Origin: Hwanghaeella sp964350445
GTDB lineage: Bacteria > Pseudomonadota > Alphaproteobacteria > UBA8366 > Aestuariispiraceae
Reading direction: 5' to 3'
DNA: 64,000 nt
Assembly: GCA_964350445.1 (NCBI GenBank)
Contig: CAYGKA010000001.1
Span: forward strand, 1-64,000
Shown piece after piece: positions 26,174 to 35,000 of the stretch. The first letter of the stretch is position 1, and the number at the start of each line of letters is the position of its first letter. Under the pieces are notes generated by a model, which saw only the letters and a program-made list of their open reading frames with translations, was not told where the DNA came from and searched no databases. A program made the position numbers and the translations under genes.

Positions 26174-26734
26174 CGCCAGCGCGTGGGATAGCAGAACGGC
26201 GGCGGCGGCCTTGGCATCCGCTGCGGCTTTTTTCGGGTTCATCATGGCCGCGACCACGATGGCGCCTTCTTGCAGCAGGAGGATTTGCGCGCCCAATTGC
26301 TCGGGGCCGCGCGCACCGGCCTGCCTGGCCAAATCGATCAGATAGCGTTCCAGGATTCGTTTGTGTTCGGCACAGATGGCGTGGATCGAACTGTCAGAAT
26401 CCTGAAATTCCGACGATGCCTTGATAAACATGCATCCCATGAAGGACGGATCGTGGAACCATTCCTCGAGCGCGTCGAATGATGCCAGGATCCGCTCCGC
26501 TGGCGTATCGGCAAGTTCTTCGATACGGCGGACAATCCAATTCCGGAACTGTTCATCACGCAGTCGCAATGTGGCGAGGATCAGGTCGTCTTTCGTCCTG
26601 AAATGCTTGTAGATGGCGGTCTTCGAGACGCCCGTTTCCTTGGCGACCTTGTCCATGCCGACGGCGTGAAAGCCATCCGTGTAGAACACGTGCAATGCGC
26701 GTTGGATCAACTGGTCTCTTTTTGATTCAGACAT
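26153..26734 (-). CDS. TetR/AcrR-family transcriptional regulator
   Basis: 193 aa. N-terminal helix-turn-helix (RDQLIQRALHVFYTDGFHAVGMDKVAKETGVSKTAIYKHFRTKDDLI) and a C-terminal ligand/dimerisation domain. The ATG at 26734 has AAAGAG upstream; the longer frame to 26827 is intergenic. The C-terminus (ALAQPPAQA) ends within an 18-bp tandem repeat. It is divergent from a small putative exported protein and an AhpD-like gene, which it probably controls via the palindromic sites in the shared intergenic region. Confidence 0.88.
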   Translation of the reverse strand: MSESKRDQLIQRALHVFYTDGFHAVGMDKVAKETGVSKTAIYKHFRTKDDLILATLRLRDEQFRNWIVRRIEELADTPAERILASFDALEEWFHDPSFMGCMFIKASSEFQDSDSSIHAICAEHKRILERYLIDLARQAGARGPEQLGAQILLLQEGAIVVAAMMNPKKAAADAKAAAAVLLSHALAQPPAQA

Positions 26735-26751
26735 AATCTGCTCTTTACATT

Positions 26752-26908
26752 TACTGAACGGTTCTTTTTCCACCCGCCTACATATAGGCCCAATTCGCCA
26801 AACAACAAACCATAACGTCGATATCACGAATTCGTAATGCGATTTTCGATGCCTTTAACGTTGACAGAACAGTAAATGTACATCATATCACATGAACTGA
26901 TCGGTTAA
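26752..26908. promoter_or_regulatory. Candidate TetR operators between tetR and the AhpD-like operon
   Basis: GAACGGTTC palindrome at about 26756-26764, inside TACTGAACGGTTCT, and a related TGAACTGATCGGTTAA at 26893-26908. In addition ACATTTACTG near tetR (26748-26757) recurs inverted as CAGTAAATGT (about 26870-26880). Paired inverted elements around divergent starts are typical of TetR autoregulation; binding is inferred. Confidence 0.45.
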
Positions 26909-26981
26909 TGTCATGCAGACGGAAACCGGAACGGCATTGGAACGGGGGAGTTCCACGCGATCCGCCCAAGAGGAGAGGGAC

Positions 26982-27338
26982 ATGAATTTGGCAACGAAAG
27001 GGGCCCTGGCGGCAATGACGCTGGTGCTGGATTTAGCGGCAGGAAACGCACTGGAAACTTTATGGAACGCCGAGTGGATCGCGGATAGTAAGCGGCCGGT
27101 CCAGGTGACGGAGCCCGTGGCGGCGATGGCGGAGCTGCAGCGCACCGATTTTGGGAAGCCGCAAACCGGTGGTGGGGTCTGCAGACCGACGGAGCGGTCG
27201 GTGATGGTGATGGAGCTCGACCAAACCTCTACTGGACCGAAGGCTCTGCCGAGGCATGTCTGCATCAGAGCAATGACCGGCGAACCGGCGCCGACGGCAA
27301 AGCTGGAGCTTCCTCACGCCTTCAATTTCAAGAAATGA
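26982..27338 (+). CDS. Small hypothetical protein, possibly exported
   Basis: 118 aa, no family recognised. The ATG at 26982 has a good ribosome site (GGAGAGG). The N-terminus (MNLATKGALAAMTLVLDLAAGNA) resembles a signal peptide: short charged start, hydrophobic core, small residues. The rest is polar with two cysteines (VCRPTE, HVCIRA). It sits between divergent tetR and the AhpD-like gene, so it may belong to the same regulon. The opposite-strand frames here are Ser- or Arg-rich shadows. Coding status is moderately likely only. Confidence 0.45.
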   Translation: MNLATKGALAAMTLVLDLAAGNALETLWNAEWIADSKRPVQVTEPVAAMAELQRTDFGKPQTGGGVCRPTERSVMVMELDQTSTGPKALPRHVCIRAMTGEPAPTAKLELPHAFNFKK

Positions 27339-27508
27339 GTTCCGGCGCTCCGGAAGCGGAATCCTCGAGAGAGGCCCGTCGGAGCGCTGTGAAAATGCCC
27401 GGCCGTGGCGGGACAGCAATGGCGGCTGGCTGGAATAGAAAACCCGCAAATACCGAACCCGAACGATCGACTTCAAACCCCTGTTAAAACCCTGAAAGGA
27501 ACAAAACC

Positions 27509-28060
27509 ATGTTGAACATCAATCTGCCTGAAAGTGTCGGCGATGCGCCGGAAGCTTCCCGCCCCCTGCTGGAAGCGGTTCAAAAGAAGATCGGCTTTGC
27601 ACCGAACCTATACAAACTGATCTCGAACAGTCCCGCTGCTTTGGAAGGCACACTGTCCCTGACCGAAGCGCTCGGCAAAGGCGCGTTGGACGCCCGCACC
27701 CGGGAACGTATTGCCTTGGCGGTCGCCAACGTGAACGGCTGCAACTACTGCAATGCGGCCCATACCGCCATTGCCGGCAGCCTGAAGCTGGATACGATCG
27801 AGATTACCGCGAACCGTAAGGGGCGGTCTTCCGATCCCAAGGCCGAAGCGGCCGTTGCCTTCGCGCGCAAGGTGGCGATTTCCCGCGCCGACGTGACGTC
27901 GAGCGACGTGCAGGCTGTCCGCGATGCCGGATTCTCCGATGCCCAACTGGTTGAAATCGTTGTGCATGTCGCACTTAACACGTTGACCAACTACGTCAAC
28001 GAAGTGTTCGGCACGCCGATCGATTTCCCGGAAGTTGAACCCGCTGGCCGTGCCGCCTAA
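27509..28060 (+). CDS. Carboxymuconolactone-decarboxylase / AhpD-like peroxidase-related protein
   Basis: 183 aa, all-helical AhpD-like fold. The motif ExxxxxxxxxxxCxxCxxxH is present: E67, then NGCNYCNAAHT with C78, C81 and H85. Such proteins are thiol-dependent peroxidase or peroxidase-associated enzymes, commonly induced by electrophiles or peroxides through a neighbouring TetR. AAAGGA lies upstream of the start. It ends just before a bidirectional terminator. Position next to a TetR gene and close to ahpCF supports a redox-stress role; electron donor unknown. Confidence 0.85.
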   Translation: MLNINLPESVGDAPEASRPLLEAVQKKIGFAPNLYKLISNSPAALEGTLSLTEALGKGALDARTRERIALAVANVNGCNYCNAAHTAIAGSLKLDTIEITANRKGRSSDPKAEAAVAFARKVAISRADVTSSDVQAVRDAGFSDAQLVEIVVHVALNTLTNYVNEVFGTPIDFPEVEPAGRAA

Positions 28061-28088
28061 AGGTTGGTGCCCTTAAGCGGTTAGGAAG

Positions 28089-28129
28089 AGGAAGGCCCGT
28101 CACGACGCCCCCCGTGGCGGGCCTTTCCT
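28089..28129. terminator. Bidirectional terminator between convergent genes
   Basis: Arms AGGAAGGCCCGTCACG (28089-28104) and CGTGGCGGGCCTTTCCT (28113-28129) form a long GC-rich stem with minor mismatches, placed between the AhpD-like gene and the convergent deacetylase gene. The stem itself carries the A/T-rich ends. Confidence 0.75.
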
Positions 28130-28139
28130 GTTCTCGAAA

Positions 28140-29042
28140 TTACTCCGCCGCTTCGGCCCGGTTCACCGGTTCGGGGTAGTACGGCAGCAGGTCCTTGCGG
28201 GGGGTATAGGCGCCGCGTGCTTCCAGACCGCGCATGTAGTCGACGATTTCATGCAACGGCGCGAACCACACATCTTTCGTCTCCAAAGTTTGCTCCAACC
28301 ATTTCTCGACGACCCGCCACCGGGCCAAGCGGCCGGTCAGGAAGGGGTGCACAATCATCATGAAGAAACCGCCGGCCTCGTATTGGGCGTCGAATTCCTC
28401 CCAAAACCCTTGGTAGCCGACGGACGGCGGCTGCACATGCATCATGTAGCCGATTTCCTCGTAATGGGCGAAGGGGGGCCAGTCGTCGCAGCCCCAATGC
28501 ACCGGGACCTCGGCGATGCTGTTTCCGTCTTTCTCCAAGAGGTAGGGAATATCGTCCCCCATCAGAGAGGAGTCGTAGGCGAATCCGTGCTCAATCAACA
28601 AATCCACGACCTGCGGCGTTATGTTGTAGACCGGTGCCCGGTAGCCTTTCGGCTTGGCGCCGCAGACCCGCTCGTGAATGGCGAGTGCCTTTTCGAAGGC
28701 TTCCTGCTGGCGGTCGCCCATTGTCGCGATCGGGTCCTCGTGGATCAGGCCGTGATGACCGATTTCATGACCCGCTTCCAGGATCTTTTCCATCACCGGG
28801 GCGTATTGGTCTATGCACCAGGCCGGAACGAAGAAACTCTGCTTGATACCCAGCCGCTTGTAGGTGTCCAGGATGCGCGGCACGGCGATGTTGGGTCCGT
28901 ACTTGCCCATGCTGATCGGGTAGAGCCGGTTGTGGGAATCGGTGGGTCGAGCCACATGGATCAAGCTGTCCGCATCGATATCGAAGGTAATGGCGCAGGC
29001 GCATTTGGCGCCGTTGGGCCACGGGATCGGGTTCTGGATCAT
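28140..29042 (-). CDS. Polysaccharide-deacetylase (CE4/NodB-fold) family hydrolase
   Basis: 300 aa cytoplasmic NodB-fold metal-dependent hydrolase (no signal peptide). Metal site: ITFDIDAD (D21/D23) and GHHGLIH (H97 and H101); other landmarks are GYRAPVYNI and MMIVHPFLTGR. Members of this subgroup include PuuE-type allantoinases and imidase/amidase-like enzymes acting on small C-N compounds rather than chitin, so a cyclic amide or ureide substrate fits the nitrogen-salvage operon it terminates (inference). It starts 27 bp after the 2OG-oxygenase stop. Confidence 0.82.
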   Translation of the reverse strand: MIQNPIPWPNGAKCACAITFDIDADSLIHVARPTDSHNRLYPISMGKYGPNIAVPRILDTYKRLGIKQSFFVPAWCIDQYAPVMEKILEAGHEIGHHGLIHEDPIATMGDRQQEAFEKALAIHERVCGAKPKGYRAPVYNITPQVVDLLIEHGFAYDSSLMGDDIPYLLEKDGNSIAEVPVHWGCDDWPPFAHYEEIGYMMHVQPPSVGYQGFWEEFDAQYEAGGFFMMIVHPFLTGRLARWRVVEKWLEQTLETKDVWFAPLHEIVDYMRGLEARGAYTPRKDLLPYYPEPVNRAEAAE

Positions 29043-29069
29043 CGGTCGGTCCTTTCTGTAAGGCGGTAA

Positions 29070-30146
29070 CTAGCGCGCTGTTTCCGTTAATTCCGGGTTG
29101 GGCAGTTTGCCGCGTTCGTCCCATCGATAGGCATAGGCGTAGGAATGCATGTTCTCGATCCAATAGCCGAAATGGGTCGGCGGGTATTTCGGCGGATTGT
29201 TCTCGTCCCGGCAGGTCGGCAGGCATTCGACCACCGTGCCGTAGTCGGCCGCAAAAAACAGGGCGAGGGAGAAACGTTTGTTTCCGGACGTATTGATTAC
29301 CCGGTGCGGCGTGGAAACGAAGAGGTCATTGGTCCATCGCATCATCATGTCCGCGATGTTGACGATGAAGGTTCCCGGGATCGGCTGTGCCTCGATCCAG
29401 CGCCCAGCGCGGTTCTGAACCTGAAGGCCGGATTCCGACTGATAAAGGACGGTGAAGCTTTCATAATCGGTATGGGCGCCGATGCCGACCGCGCTCTCCT
29501 TCGGGTCCGTGGCCGGATAGTACATGACCCGCAATTGCGCGCAGGGTTTCGTGACCTTGTCGTCGAAGAAGTCCTCCGGCATGCCGACGGCGAGAGCGAA
29601 GAGCCGGTACATGGTCCGGCCCAGTTTCATCATCTCTTGGAAATAGGCATAGATGTCGGCACGGAATTCAGGCATTTCGGCGGGCCAGACATTCGGCGCG
29701 AAAAGCGGATTGCCGGAAAGATAGTCCGGATCGTCGTCCAGCACTTCCAAGCCTACTTCATACCCTTCTTGAAGATCGGATGTCGTCGGATCGGCGCTGA
29801 GCCCGCCGACGGGAACATAACCCCTGTGACGCTTGGACAAAGCGACGTCGTATTGCTTCTTTGTGTCGACGGGCAGGGCATAGAAACGGTCCGCTGCATC
29901 CTGAGCCTTCGCGATGACGGCATCGGGAACCCCGTGGTTCTTGATGTAGAAGAAGCCGACATTGACGGCGGCGTCCCTGAGCGCTTCTGCGGCCATTCGC
30001 TTGCCGTCCGGGTCGCCGCTGATCGCGGCGCCGATATCGACGATGGGTATACTGTCGAAATCTATCCGTTCGGCGGCATAGCCGCTGCCCTTGCGGACAT
30101 CGGTCGGGCGAATACGGGCGCTTTCATCGTATTGCGGCAGGTCCAT
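29070..30146 (-). CDS. 2-oxoglutarate/Fe(II)-dependent oxygenase, isopenicillin-N-synthase-like family
   Basis: 358 aa. The N-terminal DIOX_N-like part (IPIVDIGAAI, GFFYIKNHGV) and the C-terminal double-stranded beta-helix contain the full iron site GAHTDYESF (H225/D227) and STPHRV (H281), with the 2OG-binding RFS pair (R291/S293). The ATG at 30146 follows AGGAG with 7-nt spacing; the frame open to 30317 has an unrelated Arg/Ser-rich N-terminus. It lies 73 bp downstream of allophanate hydrolase, in the riboswitch-led guanidine operon. It may oxidise a guanidino or N-substituted compound to release guanidine, by analogy with ethylene-forming enzyme, which belongs to this fold and releases guanidine from arginine (inference). 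Confidence 0.88.
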   Translation of the reverse strand: MDLPQYDESARIRPTDVRKGSGYAAERIDFDSIPIVDIGAAISGDPDGKRMAAEALRDAAVNVGFFYIKNHGVPDAVIAKAQDAADRFYALPVDTKKQYDVALSKRHRGYVPVGGLSADPTTSDLQEGYEVGLEVLDDDPDYLSGNPLFAPNVWPAEMPEFRADIYAYFQEMMKLGRTMYRLFALAVGMPEDFFDDKVTKPCAQLRVMYYPATDPKESAVGIGAHTDYESFTVLYQSESGLQVQNRAGRWIEAQPIPGTFIVNIADMMMRWTNDLFVSTPHRVINTSGNKRFSLALFFAADYGTVVECLPTCRDENNPPKYPPTHFGYWIENMHSYAYAYRWDERGKLPNPELTETAR

Positions 30147-30219
30147 GTCGAAGCTCCTATTCAATTCTGGTAGGGGATACGCTCCATGCCAATTGGTCTT
30201 GGTCTTTTCTTCGTTTTGT

Positions 30220-32037
30220 CTAGGCGGCTGCGGCGCGAAAAGCGCGCCAGCCGCCGAAGTCAGTGATTTCCGTCGCCGTGGCGATGCCCGCGGGCTCGCA
30301 GATGAACCCTTTGACATTTCGCCCGTCTGCCAATGTCACCGTCCCGATTCCAAGCGGTTGCGGGATCAAGGCGACAAAACTGCCGAAAGCCTCCATTGGC
30401 ATCTGCCACAGTTCCACTTCGATGCCTGGCCCGTCAAAGCCGGGGTCGCGGCTCAGGCCCGGTTTCGGCGGCACACTGCCGGCGAGCGCATAGAAGCGAT
30501 AGTCGGGCGCGGTCCGCGTCGTTTCCAACAGCGTGGCATGCCGTTCCGTCAATTGGCCGTTCAACGGCATGCCGGTAAGATGAGCGCCGACCACACAAAC
30601 GGTTACCAGTCCGTCTCCGCCATCATCCACCGTCATTGCCGTCGCTGCCAGCGGCGCGTTGCTTTTCCCCGATCTTGGATGAAGAGCGCGGTGAAGCCGG
30701 TCGGCCAGGATCGCGAGCGCGCCGTCGCTTTGTCCGGGGCCGACCAGAGTGACACCGAAAGGCAGTCCGTTCGCCCGAAAGCCCGCCGGTACGGAAACCG
30801 CCGTCATGTCCAACAGATTCACGAAATTTGTATAGGTGCCCAGGTTCGAATTCAGCGTGATCGGGTTGGCTTCCACATCGTCAACGCGGTAGATCGTCGG
30901 GCTTGTCGGCACCAGTATGACGTCGAAATCCTTTGCGATATCCGCGCAGCGGGTCCGCAGTTGTTGGGCGGCGTAGATCGCTTCGAAGGCATCGGCCGCG
31001 TCATAGTCGCCGGCGCCGCCGATGATCTGCCGCGTGACCGGGTGCAGTTCCCTGTCCAGATAGGGTTTCACCGCGGCCAGTCTCTCCGCCACCCAGGCAC
31101 TGCCATAGAGCAATTTGGCGGTCGCGCCGAAGGGTTCATAGTCGAAAGGCACCACCTCCCATCCCAGCGCCTTGGCCTGTGTCACGGCCGCTTCGAATAT
31201 TGCCGCCGCGGCGTCATCGCCGAAAAAGGTGAGTTGATCCGGCCGGGGCACGCCGATACGCGGCTTTTCCAGGGGGAGGGAGACGGGATCGCCTGCACGG
31301 CTGAAAGGATCTTCCGGATCGAAAGCCTCGGCAATCCGCCGGACACGGTCGCCGTCACCAGCGCTGAGCGCGAAAATGCTAAGGCAGTCCAGCGTCTTGT
31401 TTGCCGGGAAAACACCAGATGTGGAAAGGAGGCCACGTGTCGGCTTGATTCCGACGATATTGTTGAACCCTGCCGGGACACGGCCCGATCCCGCGGTATC
31501 CGTACCGAGCGAGAATGTGGCCAGGCCCGCGGCGACGGCGACGGCGGAGCCGGAACTGGAGCCACCCGAAACATAATCCTTGTCGAACACGCAGCGCGGC
31601 GCACCATAGGGTGAACGGACACCGACCAGGCCTGTCGCAAACTGGTCCAAATTGGCCTTGCCGATCAGGATTGCGCCGGCTTCCAGCAGGTTTTGGACTG
31701 CGAGGGCAGTTTTTTTTGCCGTATAGAGCGGTTCGGGACAGCCCATGGTGGAGGGCAGCCCGGCAATGTCGATATTGTCCTTGATCGCGAAAGGTATGCC
31801 GAAAAGTGGTCTTCGGTGTTCCGGTGCAACTGCTTCCAATTCCTTCGCCCGATCGAGAAGATCCTGGTTTGGAATTCGGTAGACCCAGACGGCCGGATCG
31901 ACCTCTTCATAGGCATCCAGGGACTCGATAAGCTGGCCCACCAGTGCGGTCGGCGTCAGCGAGCCCGTGTGATAGGCGTTTGATAGGGTGTCTAGGCTCA
32001 GGTCCATGGGGTCAGATATCTTTGCGGCAACGCTCAT
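30220..32037 (-). CDS. atzF: Allophanate hydrolase
   Basis: 605 aa. Hydrolyses allophanate to ammonia and CO2, the last step after urea or guanidine carboxylation. Amidase-signature domain with Lys86 (AIKDNID), the Gly/Ser-rich loop VSGGSSSGS (about 156-164) and nucleophile Ser in TDTAGSGRVPA (about 184). A separate C-terminal domain (about 460-605), typical of AtzF/DUR1,2-type enzymes, follows. Its ATG is 3 bp from the carboxylase stop and has GGAGG 8 nt upstream, indicating tight coupling. Confidence 0.93.
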   Translation of the reverse strand: MSVAAKISDPMDLSLDTLSNAYHTGSLTPTALVGQLIESLDAYEEVDPAVWVYRIPNQDLLDRAKELEAVAPEHRRPLFGIPFAIKDNIDIAGLPSTMGCPEPLYTAKKTALAVQNLLEAGAILIGKANLDQFATGLVGVRSPYGAPRCVFDKDYVSGGSSSGSAVAVAAGLATFSLGTDTAGSGRVPAGFNNIVGIKPTRGLLSTSGVFPANKTLDCLSIFALSAGDGDRVRRIAEAFDPEDPFSRAGDPVSLPLEKPRIGVPRPDQLTFFGDDAAAAIFEAAVTQAKALGWEVVPFDYEPFGATAKLLYGSAWVAERLAAVKPYLDRELHPVTRQIIGGAGDYDAADAFEAIYAAQQLRTRCADIAKDFDVILVPTSPTIYRVDDVEANPITLNSNLGTYTNFVNLLDMTAVSVPAGFRANGLPFGVTLVGPGQSDGALAILADRLHRALHPRSGKSNAPLAATAMTVDDGGDGLVTVCVVGAHLTGMPLNGQLTERHATLLETTRTAPDYRFYALAGSVPPKPGLSRDPGFDGPGIEVELWQMPMEAFGSFVALIPQPLGIGTVTLADGRNVKGFICEPAGIATATEITDFGGWRAFRAAAA

Positions 32038-32040
32038 GCC

Positions 32041-35000
32041 TCAAACCTCCGTTTGTATGACGAGGAGTGGATCACCCGGCCGGACGATCTGACCCGGTTT
32101 ACACAGGATATCGGTAATGCATCCGGTCTGTGGCGAGTCGATGCGGATTTCCGTTTTCATCGCTTCCAGCACGGCGACCTTGTCTCCCGCTGTGATACGG
32201 TCGCCGATCTCGACATCGACCTTCCAGACGGACCCGTTCATGGGCGCTTCGATAAAAGCGGCGCCGTCGGCCAAGTCTATGCCGACCGGTTCCGGCACGA
32301 TGTCCGCTTCATCAACGATGGCGGCAATGCCTTGCGCTTCCCATCGGGCGCGTTCTTCGTTGAACGCGTTCTGGCGCATGGTCTGAAAAGTGTCGATGGC
32401 ATCCGCATGATCCGCCCGGAAGTGGTGGTAGTCCGCCAAATCGAAAACGCCGTCTTCGATCTTCAACTGGGCCTCCCCATGCAGGAACCCGTCACGCATG
32501 TCGGCAAGTTCTTCATGACCGACCGGATAGAACTTGATGCGGTCGAAGAAGCGCAGCAGCCAAGGTTTGCCATCCTTGAAGTTCCCGGTCTGTCGGTGGG
32601 TATTCCAGACCTGCACGGTCCTGCCGACGAACTGGTATCCACCCGGGCCTTCCATGCCGTAAACGCACATATAGGCGCCGCCGATGCCAACGGCGTTCTG
32701 TGGCGTCCAGGTGCGGGCCGGATTGTATTTTGTGGTAACCAACCTGTGGCGGGGGTCGACCGGTGTCGCGACCGGCGCCCCCAGATAGACGTCCCCCAAA
32801 CCCAGAACCATGTAATCCGCGTTGAAGACAATATTCCTGACGTCATCAACGCTTTCCAAGCCATTGATACGGCGGATAAATTCGATATTCCACGGACACC
32901 AGGGGGCGTCGGGCCTGACTAGGTCTTGATACCGTTTTGTCGCAAGCCGCGTGCTTTCGTCATCCCAGGACAAGGGCATATGGACGATACGGCTTGGCAG
33001 ACGGACATCGTCGAGCGGCGGTAAATCGTTCTGGAACGAACGCAACATCGCCAGCATGTCGCCGGGCTTGATGCGGCGGTTGTCGAAATGGACCTGCAAG
33101 GATCTTATCCCCGGGGTTAGGTCGATGACCGCGTCTATTTTTTCGGCCTGGACGCGCTCCATCAGCAGATGGGCCTTCACACGCAGGTCGAGGTCCAGTT
33201 CCTGCTCGCCATATTCGACGAGAAGATAGTCTTCTCCCGTGCGGCGGTATCGGACGTCGATACCGTCTTTCTCGTCGCGGGCCAGAACGGCATCCTCCCT
33301 GACACCCGACACACGCAGGATAGTGGGGGAAGGCGGGGCGGAGCGGTGCACGTCGCGCCGGGCCAGCAGATCGTCCAGGAAGGTTTCCTGCTGTCCCTCC
33401 AAGGCCTCCGCTTCGGCCAGGGTAAGCCGGTGGAACCGGACCCGGTCGCCGGGCGCCAATTGCCCAATCTTCCAAAGCTCCGCCTTGGCCACCACGGCGG
33501 GGCAGGTGAAACCGCCAAGGCTTGGTCCGTCCGGCCCCAGGATTATCGGCATGTCGCCGGTGAAATCGATCGCACCGACCGCATAGGCATTGTCGTGGAT
33601 GTTCGACGGATGCAAACCCGCTTCGCCGCCATCGGGCCGCGCCCATTTGGGTTTCGGGCCGATCAGGCGCACGCCGGTTCGGGCGCTGTTGAAATGGACC
33701 TCATAGGCGGTGGAGAACAGGGTCTCGATATCCTCTTCGGTGAAGAAGTCGGGCGCGCCGTGTGGGCCGTACAGGACGCCGATTTCCCATTCCTCGGGAA
33801 GGATCGGCCAATGCGATCCCGGCATGGTCTGTTCCGCCGCCAGGGCTTCCGCATTGCCGGACAGGCGCAGCACGTCGCCGCTTTTCAAATTGCCGGTGGC
33901 ATGGCCGCCGAACCCGCCGAGGTCGAAAGTTGCCCGGCTGTTAAGATAAAGCGGTGCGTCGAACCCACCCGAAACGGCGAGATAGGCGCGCACGCCGCCG
34001 CCGGATGCTTTCGCTAGGGTAAGGGTCTGCCCCCGTCGAACTGGGGTGACTTGATAACGACCGACCGGCATGCCATCGAGTGCCGCCCGGAAGTCGGCGC
34101 CGGAAAGAACCATGACCGTATCCCGGTTGAACCGCAAGGTAGGGCCGGTCATCGTCATTTCGAGCGCGGCCGCGTCGGAAGTGTTTCCCAACAGAGCATT
34201 TGCGATCCGGAAATTGAGCGCATCCATGGGCCCGGACGGCGGAACCCCGACATCCCAGTATCCGACACGGCCGGGCCAATCCTGAAGGGCGGAATGGGTG
34301 CCCGGCGACAGGACGTCCACCGTGTCGGGTATGAAGGTGAACGCGTCCAGCGCCTTGGTGTAAACATCGCCGTCGCGGAACATGCCGCTTTCCACGATCG
34401 CGGCGAGATAGGCGAGGTTGGTCTCAATGCCGTAGATTTTCGATCTGTGCAGGGCTTCCGCCAATGCGTCCGCAGCTTGGTCCCGGGTCTCCGCATGGAC
34501 GATAACCTTCGCCAGCATCGGATCGTAATACATGGAAACGTCCGACCCGGTTTCGATCCAGGTATCAACGCGAACGCCGGTTGGAAATTCGACATGGGTA
34601 AGGGACCCCGCTGATGGTTGGAATCCTTTGCCCGGATCTTCAGAGTAGACACGGACCTCCATGCTGGCGCCGAGTGTCGGCAAGACGTCGGGATAGGGTG
34701 ACAGGTCGATCTCGCCGGCAGCCAGCTTCACCATCCAGGCGACAAGGTCGATGCCGGTAACCATTTCGGTCACCGGATGCTCCACTTGCAAGCGCGTATT
34801 CACTTCCAGGAAATAGAAGGCGTCCGCCTTGCCGTCATAGATGAATTCGACAGTCCCCGCAGACCGGTAGTCGACCGAGCGCCCCAGGGACAGGGCGGCA
34901 TCGATCAGCGCCGTTCGCGTGGTGGGCGGCAATCCGGGCGCAGGCGTTTCCTCGACGACCTTCTGATTCCGCCGCTGAAGGGAACAGTCGCGTTCGCCCA

